Shown piece by piece: positions 16,064-25,057 of a stretch of 64,000 bases of DNA (positions within the stretch are counted from its first letter, which is position 1; every line of letters begins with the position of its first letter). Source of the stretch: an uncultured Anaerolineae bacterium (lineage in GTDB: Bacteria > Chloroflexota > Anaerolineae > Promineifilales > Promineifilaceae); contig CAJQMR010000009.1 in NCBI GenBank assembly GCA_905479495.1, forward strand, positions 62,001 to 126,000. The letters are read 5' to 3'. The notes under the pieces are model-generated. The model made no database searches. It saw nothing but the letters and a program-made list of their open reading frames with translations, and was not told the origin of the DNA. The position numbers were made by a program, and so were the translations under genes.

Positions 16064-18769
16064 ATGGGCGGTCGTGAAAGTTTTAGAGGGTATTTAGTTC
16101 AAACGATGGCCTCGCTCCTAGATGCATTGCGTACCAGAAACGATTGGGAATCTCTGTTTTTAGAGCCAACCCATGATTCTGAGAAAGTTGACGTTAAGTG
16201 GCGTTTCCCCAACGGCCGTGTCAAAGTAGTACAAATTAAATCCTCCCAGAATCCCTTTAGTAAGAAAAAAATTCAAAACTGGTGTAGGGACTTAGCTACT
16301 TCAACGGAAGCAAACGAATATGAACTTCAATTAGTCGGAAGACTAACTCCAAGCAGTGAATCATTGCAAAAATATGAAGGTGTTAGTATCCCAACTCCCA
16401 TTCCTCTTAACGTAGAAAGAATGTTGAAAGAGACAGCTCACGATTTAAGTATGTATTGTGAACAGCAGATGATTCCTATACCTAAACCATCGGAAGCAAG
16501 CATATTAACGAAGGTGCTCATCGTTCATCTGGAAATCGAATCGACATCAATATATGGAAGATGGATAAATAGGGAGGACTTTGATCAATGGATACTAGCA
16601 TGTATTCCAGAAAGCAAAGATATAGATCCAACAGCTGATTTAGGCGACATAAGAGAATCTCTCAGAGCATTCCAACCAGAATCTTGGGTACAACCTTTGA
16701 TGCTCCAAGAATTGGAAGATCATTCAAATAGTGAACTAAGCTTACTCAATGCATTGGACAAAAATGATCGTATTGCGTTTGTAGGCATTAGCGGTTCTGG
16801 CAAAACATATTTAATGAGAATAACTGCCGATGAATTGAATCGCAGTCTAAGTCGTCTCTGTTTCTGGATTCCGTTACGCAATTATCTTCATAGTTTGAAT
16901 CATACTATCAAAAGAGCTTTGGGATGGTATGCGCTGCATGACGACCAAGTTATTCCTACGTTGCAAAAACATCAAATCATTTTGTTACTTGATGGGTTGA
17001 ATGAAGTTACCGAAGAAAATCGAAGAGTATGTATAAATGAAATTCAACATTTACTTGAGAATTATCAAGGGCAATTATGCGTAAGCTATCCGCTCAGCGA
17101 CCATACCTACTTTGGATTTGATTGCCCAACATACAAAATAGCTCCTTTAAGCAAGTGGCAGATTGAAGAGACAATCAAGAGCTTTTTCAGTGCAGAGGGC
17201 GAACCAAGCAAAGCTGATTGGTTCTTACAATCTGTGCGTGGGTGGGAGCGCGATAGACAGCAAGACTTTGATACATTAGCTCAAACACCTATCAATCTCC
17301 AATTCTTGCTCGAATTGGTCCAAGCTAACGTCTTTGAGTTTGGTAGTTTACGAGATTTGTACGGTCAGGTTATCCAGAAAAGGCTGGAACGAACAAAACG
17401 TCACGATCAGAGGGGCCAGATTTCAGTTGGCATGAAAACCCATTGTTTGATGAATTTAGCGTTTCGTTCTATTGTCGAGGATTATCCATTACAAATGCAA
17501 ATGACCTATGTTCGATCTGTCTTTTCAGACAATCTAAAAATATCGGAAACGGATTTAGCGTTCGAAGAAATCATTCGTGCCGGCTTGTTGTATGAAGTTA
17601 ACGAATTTTTGGTCGAATGGCCTCATGCCTCCTTTAGGGATTACTTGGCGGGTAGACGACTGTTCGACCTTGTCGAAACAGAGCAACCAATTAATACTTT
17701 CCCTTTAGAAAAGCTTGATGGGGCGGCGGCGGCGGCACATGCTACCAATCTTGCTACAACGCAATCGCGAAGGTTGGAAAATCGCTCTACAGTATTTCTA
17801 GCAACATTACATAGACAGCCAAGCTTTGAGGTTATGAAAGTAGTAGCGGAAGAGTATCATTCATCACTGGAATACTACAAATCAACACATCAAGACCTTC
17901 ATTGTGATGCAGAGAAATTTAGAGAGCTTCGTTGGGGCGAGCGATTTCTTGAAACCTATGGCCTGATCGCGAATATAGCCCGTGCAAATGGGTTCCCTAG
18001 TGCAGAAAGTATTCCCTCGCCCAAAGGCTTGAAGGCATTTTTCGATTCTGAAGCAGATTTTTGTGCATTGCTTTTTTTAGAGGAAGAGGGTATTCATTTT
18101 AATCAGCTGCAAGATTTTTATGACGTAACCTTGCAGGCGAAGAAACGACAAAAGTCAGCACATGGTTTTTGTTTATTTGCACCGTTTCTACTCCTACTAG
18201 ATCCTGAAATTGTAGCTTATCTACAAGTCGGGGTGTGGCTTAGGCTCAAAGCAAACGAGAGCAAAACTGAGCTTTACAAATGGCACAATGGGCTGGCAAC
18301 TTATTTGAGTCCAAGAAACGAGTGGATAAAATGGAGTCAGTCTCAGGAATTGCCTGAACCCAAGCCCGAACTCTGTGCTGATCCACAGCAGACGTATCAT
18401 GTTCTATGCCAGGCTTATGGACGTGATCAAGTAGAACAACTTTCAGCACTTGCAAACTTTCTGTTTCACTCTAAAACAGAGTTCTTGTCTTGGCAAGAGA
18501 TCTATATGCCTATTGCCTTTCAAATTGATCCAACTGAAGTTCAGGAGCCACCAACACCAGTTTCGAATCGGTTGAGCGAAATGATGGTGTTGACTCCCCC
18601 GAGCCATCACATTTCTTTAAGCTTTCTGATGCCTTGGAGCCATAAAACAGATAGGGGAGTAAGTATTTTCGTGCCTTTTCCAGTTCCATTACTCAACCGC
18701 TATTACTTTTCCAACCTAATAGATGTGACGGACAATCATAGTCTATCGTTCGTTCATTTACGTGGCTAA
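16064..18769 (+). CDS. Nuclease-NACHT NTPase, predicted NLR-like antiphage protein
   Basis: 901 residues. The N-terminal 130 residues look like the Cap4/DUF4297-type restriction nuclease fold: RESFRGYLVQTMASLLDAL, D43 in KVDV, and QIKSS with Q57 and K59, an (E/Q)xK site. A NACHT-type STAND ATPase follows, with Walker A GISGSGKT at 241-248 and Walker B LLLDGLNE at 307-314. The C-terminal half is helical with no clear repeats. Such architectures are known bacterial NLR-like immune proteins in which sensing through the C-terminal part triggers oligomerisation and DNA cleavage. TTGGAG serves as ribosome site. It lies between the 2TM nuclease gene and the tniQ gene, in the place where Tn7-like elements carry cargo. 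One octamer (near 16209) occurs in it. Confidence 0.8.
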   Translation: MGGRESFRGYLVQTMASLLDALRTRNDWESLFLEPTHDSEKVDVKWRFPNGRVKVVQIKSSQNPFSKKKIQNWCRDLATSTEANEYELQLVGRLTPSSESLQKYEGVSIPTPIPLNVERMLKETAHDLSMYCEQQMIPIPKPSEASILTKVLIVHLEIESTSIYGRWINREDFDQWILACIPESKDIDPTADLGDIRESLRAFQPESWVQPLMLQELEDHSNSELSLLNALDKNDRIAFVGISGSGKTYLMRITADELNRSLSRLCFWIPLRNYLHSLNHTIKRALGWYALHDDQVIPTLQKHQIILLLDGLNEVTEENRRVCINEIQHLLENYQGQLCVSYPLSDHTYFGFDCPTYKIAPLSKWQIEETIKSFFSAEGEPSKADWFLQSVRGWERDRQQDFDTLAQTPINLQFLLELVQANVFEFGSLRDLYGQVIQKRLERTKRHDQRGQISVGMKTHCLMNLAFRSIVEDYPLQMQMTYVRSVFSDNLKISETDLAFEEIIRAGLLYEVNEFLVEWPHASFRDYLAGRRLFDLVETEQPINTFPLEKLDGAAAAAHATNLATTQSRRLENRSTVFLATLHRQPSFEVMKVVAEEYHSSLEYYKSTHQDLHCDAEKFRELRWGERFLETYGLIANIARANGFPSAESIPSPKGLKAFFDSEADFCALLFLEEEGIHFNQLQDFYDVTLQAKKRQKSAHGFCLFAPFLLLLDPEIVAYLQVGVWLRLKANESKTELYKWHNGLATYLSPRNEWIKWSQSQELPEPKPELCADPQQTYHVLCQAYGRDQVEQLSALANFLFHSKTEFLSWQEIYMPIAFQIDPTEVQEPPTPVSNRLSEMMVLTPPSHHISLSFLMPWSHKTDRGVSIFVPFPVPLLNRYYFSNLIDVTDNHSLSFVHLRG

Positions 18770-19138
18770 CCAAATCAGCAAGTGACATTCTGTCAGACAT
18801 CCAACGAAACGACTAGTCCTAAAACATATATTGACCGTTCTTAGAACCAGTTAATAACGTGTATTTGAGTACTTTTCTTCTCAATCTAGATGACCAAAGT
18901 CATATAAAATGTAAGGTTTGATGCCTTTATTTTGAGCACACGACGCTCCCCTTGGACCAGACTACGAGACGGCCGTTTCCGACGCGATTTCTTCTCCAGG
19001 TTAGATCATCATTTCCACCTTAGATTCCTCAATCAAATCCACTACATCCGCTTTCAAAAAACAGTACCTGGAGTATTTATCAATGCCAGGGCCGGAGAAC
19101 GGCCGCTCCCCCCTCTAAATCATTCCAAGATGCTTTTT
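18770..19138. other. Intergenic region between convergent genes; nothing clear
   Basis: No gene or RNA recognised. One ACGGCCGT (near 18970) and one variant AACGGCCGCT occur. AACCAAATCAGC at 18767 resembles, in reverse, the TGATTTGG repeats next to tnsA, but it stands alone. Confidence 0.4.
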
Positions 19139-21172
19139 CTAAGCTGTCTCCAGCAATTCAAACATGTCACGTTGCGAATAACTGTTTTCTGGTAGTAACT
19201 TCTCCACATCCTCCTTCAAAAAGAAAAGAGCCATATAGTAACCATTGGATTCTACAGCAATAGGCAAGTCACCAGATTTTATCCAGTCGTCTACAACCCG
19301 CTTTTTGACTTTCAAAAGCGCCTTAGCTTCTATAAAGCTATAAAATTTTCTCCTGAGCTCATCTACTTCGCTCTTTAATAAATACCTGTCTAATAAAGGC
19401 CATGAAACAAGCCTCTCTCCTACTAATTCGCTTATGTAGTTTGATGTTTTGGCTATTTGAAACTGATCACAAAAGTCATCAATAGAAATAAAGGCATCTT
19501 GATTAGCGTTATACTTAGCCAAAAGGCGTATTGATCTCTTTCGAAACATGATATCCCCAAGCGTTTCGCCTTTTCGTAATAAGGCAGGAATCTTTTTCTC
19601 AAGAGCAAGTTGAAACAATTCAAGCTTATCGCAATGGGATTGACCAAGAATTCTGCATGTTTGATTTAGACTATAGAATGAGGCGGATGTAAACTTCCTC
19701 GCGGTCGCCAGCCAATACAAATCGTCAATCAACGAATTAACAGATGCTTTATCCAGGCCACCTATTGCCCCATCTGCCTCTGCCATGTTTTCAGCTGGTT
19801 TGAGTAATCCTGCATTTACCAGGTGACAGGCTAATTCCCTTGAGATATGGAGAGCCGGCATAACATCAGATAAAGGAATTCCCTGCTGCCATTTTTTATG
19901 AAACGCTAGAACATCTTCTCTCGATACAAGGGGGTCTTTAAGCTTGGCTGTCTTGGCAAGGCATCGAATTAAACCTGCCTGGACAAGAGACTTTATCAAA
20001 TTAGTTCTTACGTTCAAAAGTCTGACAACCATAGATTCACGTACCCACTCAAAGCTGCTGGTGAAAGCAGGAAACGATGGCGTAATTTCTTTAACAAAAA
20101 CGGCATCCCGTTTTCCGCTGTCATTTTGTGCATATCCCCAACAGGAATTGTGATATAAGAAATCAGCCAGTGCCTGGTGAACCAACTGATTTTTCTCTGG
20201 AGGCCATTGCTTTAACCACCTTGTTTGCCGCCAACTCATTCTTATTAACATATTGGACGAATAACTCATGTAGTCAGCAAGGGCTCTATGCTCAAGAAAT
20301 TGGTGAAAATTGAAAGGCCAATTAAAGAATGCTCTGATCGCAGTAGCCCAAAGCACATAAGTATGTTTTGAGGATGGTGCGTGCCTCTTCCAGCTCTTCC
20401 AATTGTAAGGAGTATTTAAACTTGGAAATGGGTGTAACCCACTTATCTCACGCCTGACTTTTAGGGTCGTATCCATCATCTGAGAGGCAAGCAGATATAA
20501 GATCCTGTTAGGTATTGGAGGCAGCGGTAGATGATTATAAGGCCCGGCATTTAACCAGAAATAAAGTAGCCTTTGTGTGTCAAGACCATCTTGGTCATCA
20601 CTCAGGTCTAAGGCCGTGGCATCTTCCAGATGATATTGGCAGTTGCTACACGTGGCTGTAATAATGTCGTAATCTGAAAAATAACCATCGCATCTCGGGC
20701 ACTGATCAACCAGTAGACACTCATGATGGATGCAGGCCGCTATCTTTCGCGCCCGCCAAGCCCGGCGTTGATAAGCTGCTTCCCGAAGACACTCTGGGCA
20801 AAATTGAGATCGTCCGGCTTTCCTTATGTGTAGGTTAGCTGCCTTTTCGGTTAGTAGGGGAAAGGAGAAACCAGAATCTAGAGTTACAGTATCATATGTA
20901 TCATCTAGATCCTCTACAAGTGTGGCAATGCTATGCTTACTGGCCCAGAAAATTTTGTAAGATTCCAGGTTTGTCAGCTGCGCTAACACGTTGCAGGTAT
21001 CTCCCCGCAATAAACCGTTCACATTATCATTTTCTTTAAGGCAAGAGTTAAGCAGTGCCTTAAATTGGTGTTGTGACAGAAGATTAGCGCCCGCTAATCG
21101 GTACAGATATGAGGGAAGCGTTTCCTCGGGCAATATAGGTGGACGAACTAACAAGGGTCTAATTTCACTCAT
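19139..21172 (-). CDS. tniQ: TniQ/TnsD-family target-selection protein
   Basis: 677 residues. The N-terminus RPPILPEETLPSYLYRLAGAN is the TniQ hallmark. Zinc-binding cysteines follow: CPEC at 125-128, CIHHEC at 147-152, CPRC at 158-161 and CSNC at 175-178. The long C-terminal half is helical with probable DNA-binding HTH units (LSDVMPALHISRELACHLV; KALLKVKKRVVDDWIKSG). The length fits TnsD-type proteins that recognise a fixed chromosomal site rather than the short TniQ of CRISPR-guided elements. Its ATG shares an A with the tnsC stop (TAATG), so translation is coupled. It would bridge the target DNA to the TnsC ATPase. Confidence 0.88.
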   Translation of the reverse strand: MSEIRPLLVRPPILPEETLPSYLYRLAGANLLSQHQFKALLNSCLKENDNVNGLLRGDTCNVLAQLTNLESYKIFWASKHSIATLVEDLDDTYDTVTLDSGFSFPLLTEKAANLHIRKAGRSQFCPECLREAAYQRRAWRARKIAACIHHECLLVDQCPRCDGYFSDYDIITATCSNCQYHLEDATALDLSDDQDGLDTQRLLYFWLNAGPYNHLPLPPIPNRILYLLASQMMDTTLKVRREISGLHPFPSLNTPYNWKSWKRHAPSSKHTYVLWATAIRAFFNWPFNFHQFLEHRALADYMSYSSNMLIRMSWRQTRWLKQWPPEKNQLVHQALADFLYHNSCWGYAQNDSGKRDAVFVKEITPSFPAFTSSFEWVRESMVVRLLNVRTNLIKSLVQAGLIRCLAKTAKLKDPLVSREDVLAFHKKWQQGIPLSDVMPALHISRELACHLVNAGLLKPAENMAEADGAIGGLDKASVNSLIDDLYWLATARKFTSASFYSLNQTCRILGQSHCDKLELFQLALEKKIPALLRKGETLGDIMFRKRSIRLLAKYNANQDAFISIDDFCDQFQIAKTSNYISELVGERLVSWPLLDRYLLKSEVDELRRKFYSFIEAKALLKVKKRVVDDWIKSGDLPIAVESNGYYMALFFLKEDVEKLLPENSYSQRDMFELLETA

Positions 21173-22137
21173 TATTTGGTTAACACCTCATTGACAGATC
21201 TTGTTCGTCTATGGCCCTGATTGGTTTTCTGATTGGATTCACCAGATAATCCCACCAGAATGTTCTCTAATGGGGTGGAGAATGGATTTGGTGGTTTATC
21301 CAGGTGCCTTTGCAAACGCTTGTTAAACGCCAGATCAAGAACCTCCAAGGTGATCACAGCCTCTTGTCGTTTTTCACACAGTAAAGCCGCAAAGCGCACC
21401 AGGTTCATGATATTGGCTACTACCCCTTCCGTGGCAAAAAACATCCGGGAGACAAACTCATCTTGAGACAGACCATGCTGGATTCTTTTATCGACCTTAA
21501 CCTGGGCAAATTCCAGAAACCGTTTGAAATCCTTGGCCTCTGCTTCCGAGGACAAAGAAAAAGGCAGCAGCTTTTCCCGAACGGCAAACAAACGAGAAAG
21601 CTGCTGATTGGCTTTCAGAATGCGCTCCACAGAGTCTTCTATGCCGACAACGAGGAAAGGGATGCCCGTTTCTTTAATCAGCACTTTTAGCCAATCTGAG
21701 ACCTTGGCCAAAATACGGTTGGTTTCTGAATCAATGAGGTGGTGAAAGTCATCCAGGATTACCAGCTGCACCTCACATATTCTGAGATAATAGATGAGGC
21801 GAGCGTTCATATTTTGCAAGGTGCCTCGATGGGCTGCTGGATCACCCAACTCGGCCAGCAAATGTGACGAAATCCCCTTCACTGTAACCGGTGAGGGCGT
21901 CTCGGCGTAGAAGATCGGAATGCGCGTGCCATCTTCAGCCTCATATCGCGGGTAATTCGCGGCATATGCTTTTACCAAAGTGGATTTACCGGCCCCGGTA
22001 ACACCCTCTAGCACCATACAGGAGGGCTCACCGGCCTGAGCCGTAACCTCCTGGCAGAGAAGAATGTCTTCATGCAGCTCGTTGAAACGGGGATAGCGAA
22101 TAAGGCGATTTTGCTCTAGCTTTTTCTGGGCGGTCAT
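21172..22137 (-). CDS. tnsC: TnsC/TniB-family AAA+ ATPase of the Tn7-like element
   Basis: 321 residues. Walker A GVTGAGKST at 45-53, Walker B LVILDDFHH at about 125-133, then sensor motifs (FLVVGIED). These ATPases assemble on target DNA chosen by TniQ/TnsD and activate the TnsA-TnsB transposase. The C-terminal tail (RHLDKPPNPFSTPLENIL) is a likely contact segment. A 20-base gap separates it from tnsB and its stop overlaps the tniQ start. Confidence 0.9.
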   Translation of the reverse strand: MTAQKKLEQNRLIRYPRFNELHEDILLCQEVTAQAGEPSCMVLEGVTGAGKSTLVKAYAANYPRYEAEDGTRIPIFYAETPSPVTVKGISSHLLAELGDPAAHRGTLQNMNARLIYYLRICEVQLVILDDFHHLIDSETNRILAKVSDWLKVLIKETGIPFLVVGIEDSVERILKANQQLSRLFAVREKLLPFSLSSEAEAKDFKRFLEFAQVKVDKRIQHGLSQDEFVSRMFFATEGVVANIMNLVRFAALLCEKRQEAVITLEVLDLAFNKRLQRHLDKPPNPFSTPLENILVGLSGESNQKTNQGHRRTRSVNEVLTK

Positions 22138-22157
22138 GAGGCACCTTGCGTAATCAT

Positions 22158-24143
22158 CTACTCCAGACTCCAGCCTTCTGCTTCGAGGAGTTCTGTCGGC
22201 AACTCGTCGGTTTCAGGTTCTTCTTCATCTTCATTGCCAAACCAGTTGGGCAGCCCATCAGAAAAGTCGGTTTCGGCTTGTCCATTATTGTTATTGCTTG
22301 CGTCCCAACGCCCTATCTTCTTGCGGGTTTTTCTTTTCCGGCTTCTCTTTTTACTATCCTCGACGATCTCCTGAATTTTGCGCTTGGCGATTGCGAGTGC
22401 CTTCATTGAAACTCTGTCCTGTTCATCAAGCACGTTCCGACGAATGATCTGGTGCGACCACAGCGTCAGCCCTTGAGTATAAGTCTGGTTTAATGCCGGT
22501 ACCTCAAGGTATCGTTCCTCAAAAGGATCGTAGACGTAGACGCTGCCCAGGTTGTCGGGCAGGTATTTAATCTTCACTTTAGTGGAGCCACTGCGCTTGT
22601 TTTCCGTCTTGAGCCGGTGGCGCAAGAGCGCCAATTCTTTATGGTTATAGCGGATGGACTGAAAGTCGATGCCGTATGGTTGGACGGTGCGTTCATCAAC
22701 CCGGCCCAGCAAAATAGACAGCTCATCTGGGTCGGTGGGTATACGAGGTAAAAAACCCTCATCCATTGCCTCTTCCCAGCGCCTGGCCGGTATGGCCCCC
22801 AATCCACGATGAAAGCTTTCGGCATAAATGTCCAGCAAGAAGATGTGCATCATCTGGTAAAGATCAGTGCGCCGCAAGCTGGCAAAGCGTAAGCTGTCGT
22901 AATCTCCTTTCATGGTGAAATTGGAAAAGGTCGTGCCGGGTAGGGTATGGAACAAACCTGTGTTTAGCGTGCGAAAGTTGCGTTCCACCGCACCTTTGAA
23001 ATGAGGCGTACGTACCGGCAGCTGCTGCAGCAAGATGCCCAACGAGAGGCAAGCGTCCTGCAATGACTTACCGATGAATTCCCGACCATTGTCTACTACC
23101 AGGGTGTTGGGCACACCGCAAGCCAGCCACGGATGGGCCGTGTCATAAAGGGACTGCACGTCTGGCTTAGGCATTATCATATGGTGTAGACAGGCAGCAG
23201 CGGTTAAATAGCTGGGCGGTTCAAAACCCAGGTAGAAACCAAGAGGATAGCGGGTAGCTACATCCAGGCAGAAGGTTAAGGTCAGTCGGCCCAATGGCAG
23301 GTTGTCATCCTCATCGACGACAAAGATGTCCGTGGGCGTATGGTCAATTTCCACGCGCTCCAGCGGGAATTTAGGCGGTTCCATACGGCCATATTGGGTC
23401 ATCTCTGACTTGGCTACACGCCGACCTTTCTTCGCCACCAGCTTCTGCTTTACGTCCAGCTCATTGATTCTGCGCCAGATCGTTGTGCGTGAAGGAGCGG
23501 AAAGCTGCTTCTCCTGCGCCAACTGGCGATTTTCAATGTCGATGCGCAAAATCACTTCATGGTGAATGTCATCGATCTTCACCCGTTCTCGGACAAAGTA
23601 CCGTTCGTTAATCACTTCCTGGACAATCTGTTCCACTCTATCTGGCTGTTGCATTCTTGTTTCTGCCACCGGCTTGCGACTGTTGGGGATGAGAGCCCGG
23701 ATGTCGTTGCCGCTCTGACTATACGCTTTGAGCCAGCGGTAGATGGAAGTGTAGCTCACGGGATATGATGGCATTTTGCCCGATGCCTGAGCTTGCTTTA
23801 CCTCGTCAACCCGCGCATTGAGGTCCTTCGTTGAACGCCGATAGGGTGGGAGCGCCAGGAGTGGCTCAATAACCTGCAGGCGGTACCTGGCTGTTTCTTG
23901 TTGGGTCGGAGAGTAATCTTCTAGCGAAATTTTTGGCGTCGTGATTGGCTGATGCTCCGGACCGAGAAAACACAACTGACCATCTGTCAGTGCCTGGAAT
24001 AACGTTTGGTAGGGCACCACTTTGCTTTGGCCGTCCAGCACGCTTTGAATCTCAACCAATTGGGAATGCAGGACGCGTGTTACCTGGTAAAGGACCTGTT
24101 CCCAGACAAACTCGCTGTTGAGAGAAAATCTTTGTGTGCCCAT
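22158..24143 (-). CDS. tnsB: TnsB/TniA-family DDE transposase
   Basis: 661 residues. N-terminal DNA-binding HTH domains (VSYTSIYRWLKAYSQSG; SAPSRTTIWRRINEL) precede an RNase-H-fold integrase core with D267 (EIDHTPTDIF), D351 (VVDNGREFIG) and E387 (HFKGAVERNF), the DDE triad. A C-terminal beta-barrel (KIKYLPDNLGSVYVYDPFEERYLEV) and a basic then acidic tail follow; such tails bind TnsC. It cleaves and joins the 3' ends of the element. The gene start overlaps tnsA by 92 bases. Confidence 0.92.
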   Translation of the reverse strand: MGTQRFSLNSEFVWEQVLYQVTRVLHSQLVEIQSVLDGQSKVVPYQTLFQALTDGQLCFLGPEHQPITTPKISLEDYSPTQQETARYRLQVIEPLLALPPYRRSTKDLNARVDEVKQAQASGKMPSYPVSYTSIYRWLKAYSQSGNDIRALIPNSRKPVAETRMQQPDRVEQIVQEVINERYFVRERVKIDDIHHEVILRIDIENRQLAQEKQLSAPSRTTIWRRINELDVKQKLVAKKGRRVAKSEMTQYGRMEPPKFPLERVEIDHTPTDIFVVDEDDNLPLGRLTLTFCLDVATRYPLGFYLGFEPPSYLTAAACLHHMIMPKPDVQSLYDTAHPWLACGVPNTLVVDNGREFIGKSLQDACLSLGILLQQLPVRTPHFKGAVERNFRTLNTGLFHTLPGTTFSNFTMKGDYDSLRFASLRRTDLYQMMHIFLLDIYAESFHRGLGAIPARRWEEAMDEGFLPRIPTDPDELSILLGRVDERTVQPYGIDFQSIRYNHKELALLRHRLKTENKRSGSTKVKIKYLPDNLGSVYVYDPFEERYLEVPALNQTYTQGLTLWSHQIIRRNVLDEQDRVSMKALAIAKRKIQEIVEDSKKRSRKRKTRKKIGRWDASNNNNGQAETDFSDGLPNWFGNEDEEEPETDELPTELLEAEGWSLE

Positions 24144-24789
24144 CGTATTTCTCCTTCAGGTTAATAGGGTAAACAAGAGTGTCTAAATCAATGGGGCGTT
24201 CATTGAGGGGCAGTGCCAGCTCATTGTGAAACGCCATCTGCAAAATGGTGGCCCGGACGATGGCCGGACTTTCACTGGTGATCCCTTCGATGATCTGGTC
24301 AATGCTCGGTGCGGATTCCTGGGCATCGACAAATGCCTTAATGCGATATTTCAGCAGCAGGGGCAGCTGATGCCGGGCAAAGCGCGTCAAGAATTTCACG
24401 TTTTCCAGGCGAAAGCCATGGCGCAGCGCCTCGTCGGTGATGACTTCATAATGCCAGCCTCGCTCCGCGCACCAGGCCTCACCGGCGGCGAACTTCTTGA
24501 GGTTCACTTCCTTTGAGACAAAGCGTTGCGGTTTGCACTCAACCAACCCTGTCTGGCCACCAGTGAATTCAACCTTGAAATCTGGCGTATAGCTGCGACG
24601 TTTTGTTTCCTCCCAATAGGTGACCGTTAACGGCTGCTCGGCAAATGATTTGACGTGAGGTTCGTAATCCAAAAGAAAGAGTAAGTCCCGTTCGATCGTG
24701 GACTCGAACGCCACCATTCGGCCCATCTTGAGTGATGGAAAATAACCGATAATGTTGTTTCCATGGTTACGCACCTGTCTAACAGCCAT
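24052..24789 (-). CDS. tnsA: TnsA-family endonuclease of the Tn7-like element
   Basis: 245 residues. It shows the TnsA nuclease pattern: FESTIERDLLFLLDYEPHV with E33, SYTPDF with D70, and GLVECKP with E84 and K86. TnsA cuts the 5' ends, giving cut-and-paste transposition together with TnsB. The C-terminal half (about 110-245) is the helical part that contacts TnsC. Its presence separates this element from TnsA-less Tn5053-type and many type V-K elements. First gene of the operon. Confidence 0.88.
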   Translation of the reverse strand: MAVRQVRNHGNNIIGYFPSLKMGRMVAFESTIERDLLFLLDYEPHVKSFAEQPLTVTYWEETKRRSYTPDFKVEFTGGQTGLVECKPQRFVSKEVNLKKFAAGEAWCAERGWHYEVITDEALRHGFRLENVKFLTRFARHQLPLLLKYRIKAFVDAQESAPSIDQIIEGITSESPAIVRATILQMAFHNELALPLNERPIDLDTLVYPINLKEKYDGHTKIFSQQRVCLGTGPLPGNTRPAFPIG

Positions 24790-24851
24790 AAAAAACTCCG
24801 AAAATGGGGTGGACTATACGGATCTGAAGTTTTTGAGTCAAGAGGGCTCTA

Positions 24852-24912
24852 TGATTTTGGCGTGAAGCCTTTATGATTTGGGATGGTGCCGTTACTGATT
24901 CTTGGTCAAGGC
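24852..24912 (+). repeat. 22-bp-spaced repeats beside tnsA, likely TnsB-binding sites of a transposon end
   Basis: TGATTTTGG...GCC begins at 24852, TGATTTGGG...GCC at 24874 and TGATTCTTGG...GGC at 24896, exactly 22 bases apart. A further copy, TGATTTGAG...GCC, begins at 24981. Tn7-type ends carry several ~22-bp TnsB sites, so this is the expected signature and position of the tnsA-proximal end. The outermost bases could not be fixed. Confidence 0.55.
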
Positions 24913-25011
24913 TGAGTATTGGAAGGTATAAAGTTGTGTTTTTAGAGGTAAGCGGGAAAAGTTGGAACTGAAGGGGGGAGTGATTTGAGAAGTAAGCCGG
25001 TCTGTGGCTTT

Positions 25012-25047
25012 TGCTAAAACGGTGACTGTTTTGGCTGGGCCAGTCAC
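25012..25047 (-). terminator. Hairpin after the NurA-like gene
   Basis: GTGACTG (25022-25028) and CAGTCAC (25041-25047) pair; on the minus strand the hairpin is followed by CCGTTTTAGC. It lies 11 bases after the stop of the NurA-like gene, so it is a plausible weak terminator. It could also be part of the transposon end. Confidence 0.4.
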
Positions 25048-25057
25048 TGTTCATAGC

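Larger units (their letters stand above)
19139..24912 (-). mobile_element. Tn7-like transposition module (tnsA-tnsB-tnsC-tniQ)
   Basis: Four contiguous minus-strand genes in the order tnsA, tnsB, tnsC, tniQ/tnsD, with overlaps or a 20-base gap, plus 22-base-spaced repeats next to tnsA that look like TnsB sites of one end. In Tn7 the tnsA gene is next to the right end and cargo lies beyond the targeting genes, so the 14-18.8 kb defence block may be cargo. The terminal bases, the second end and a target duplication could not be located. No CRISPR array or cas gene is present. Confidence 0.8.

Noticed and set aside
18764..18780. Left transposon end (reverse TGATTTGG motif)
   Set aside because: Only one copy without 22-base periodicity; cannot be told from chance.
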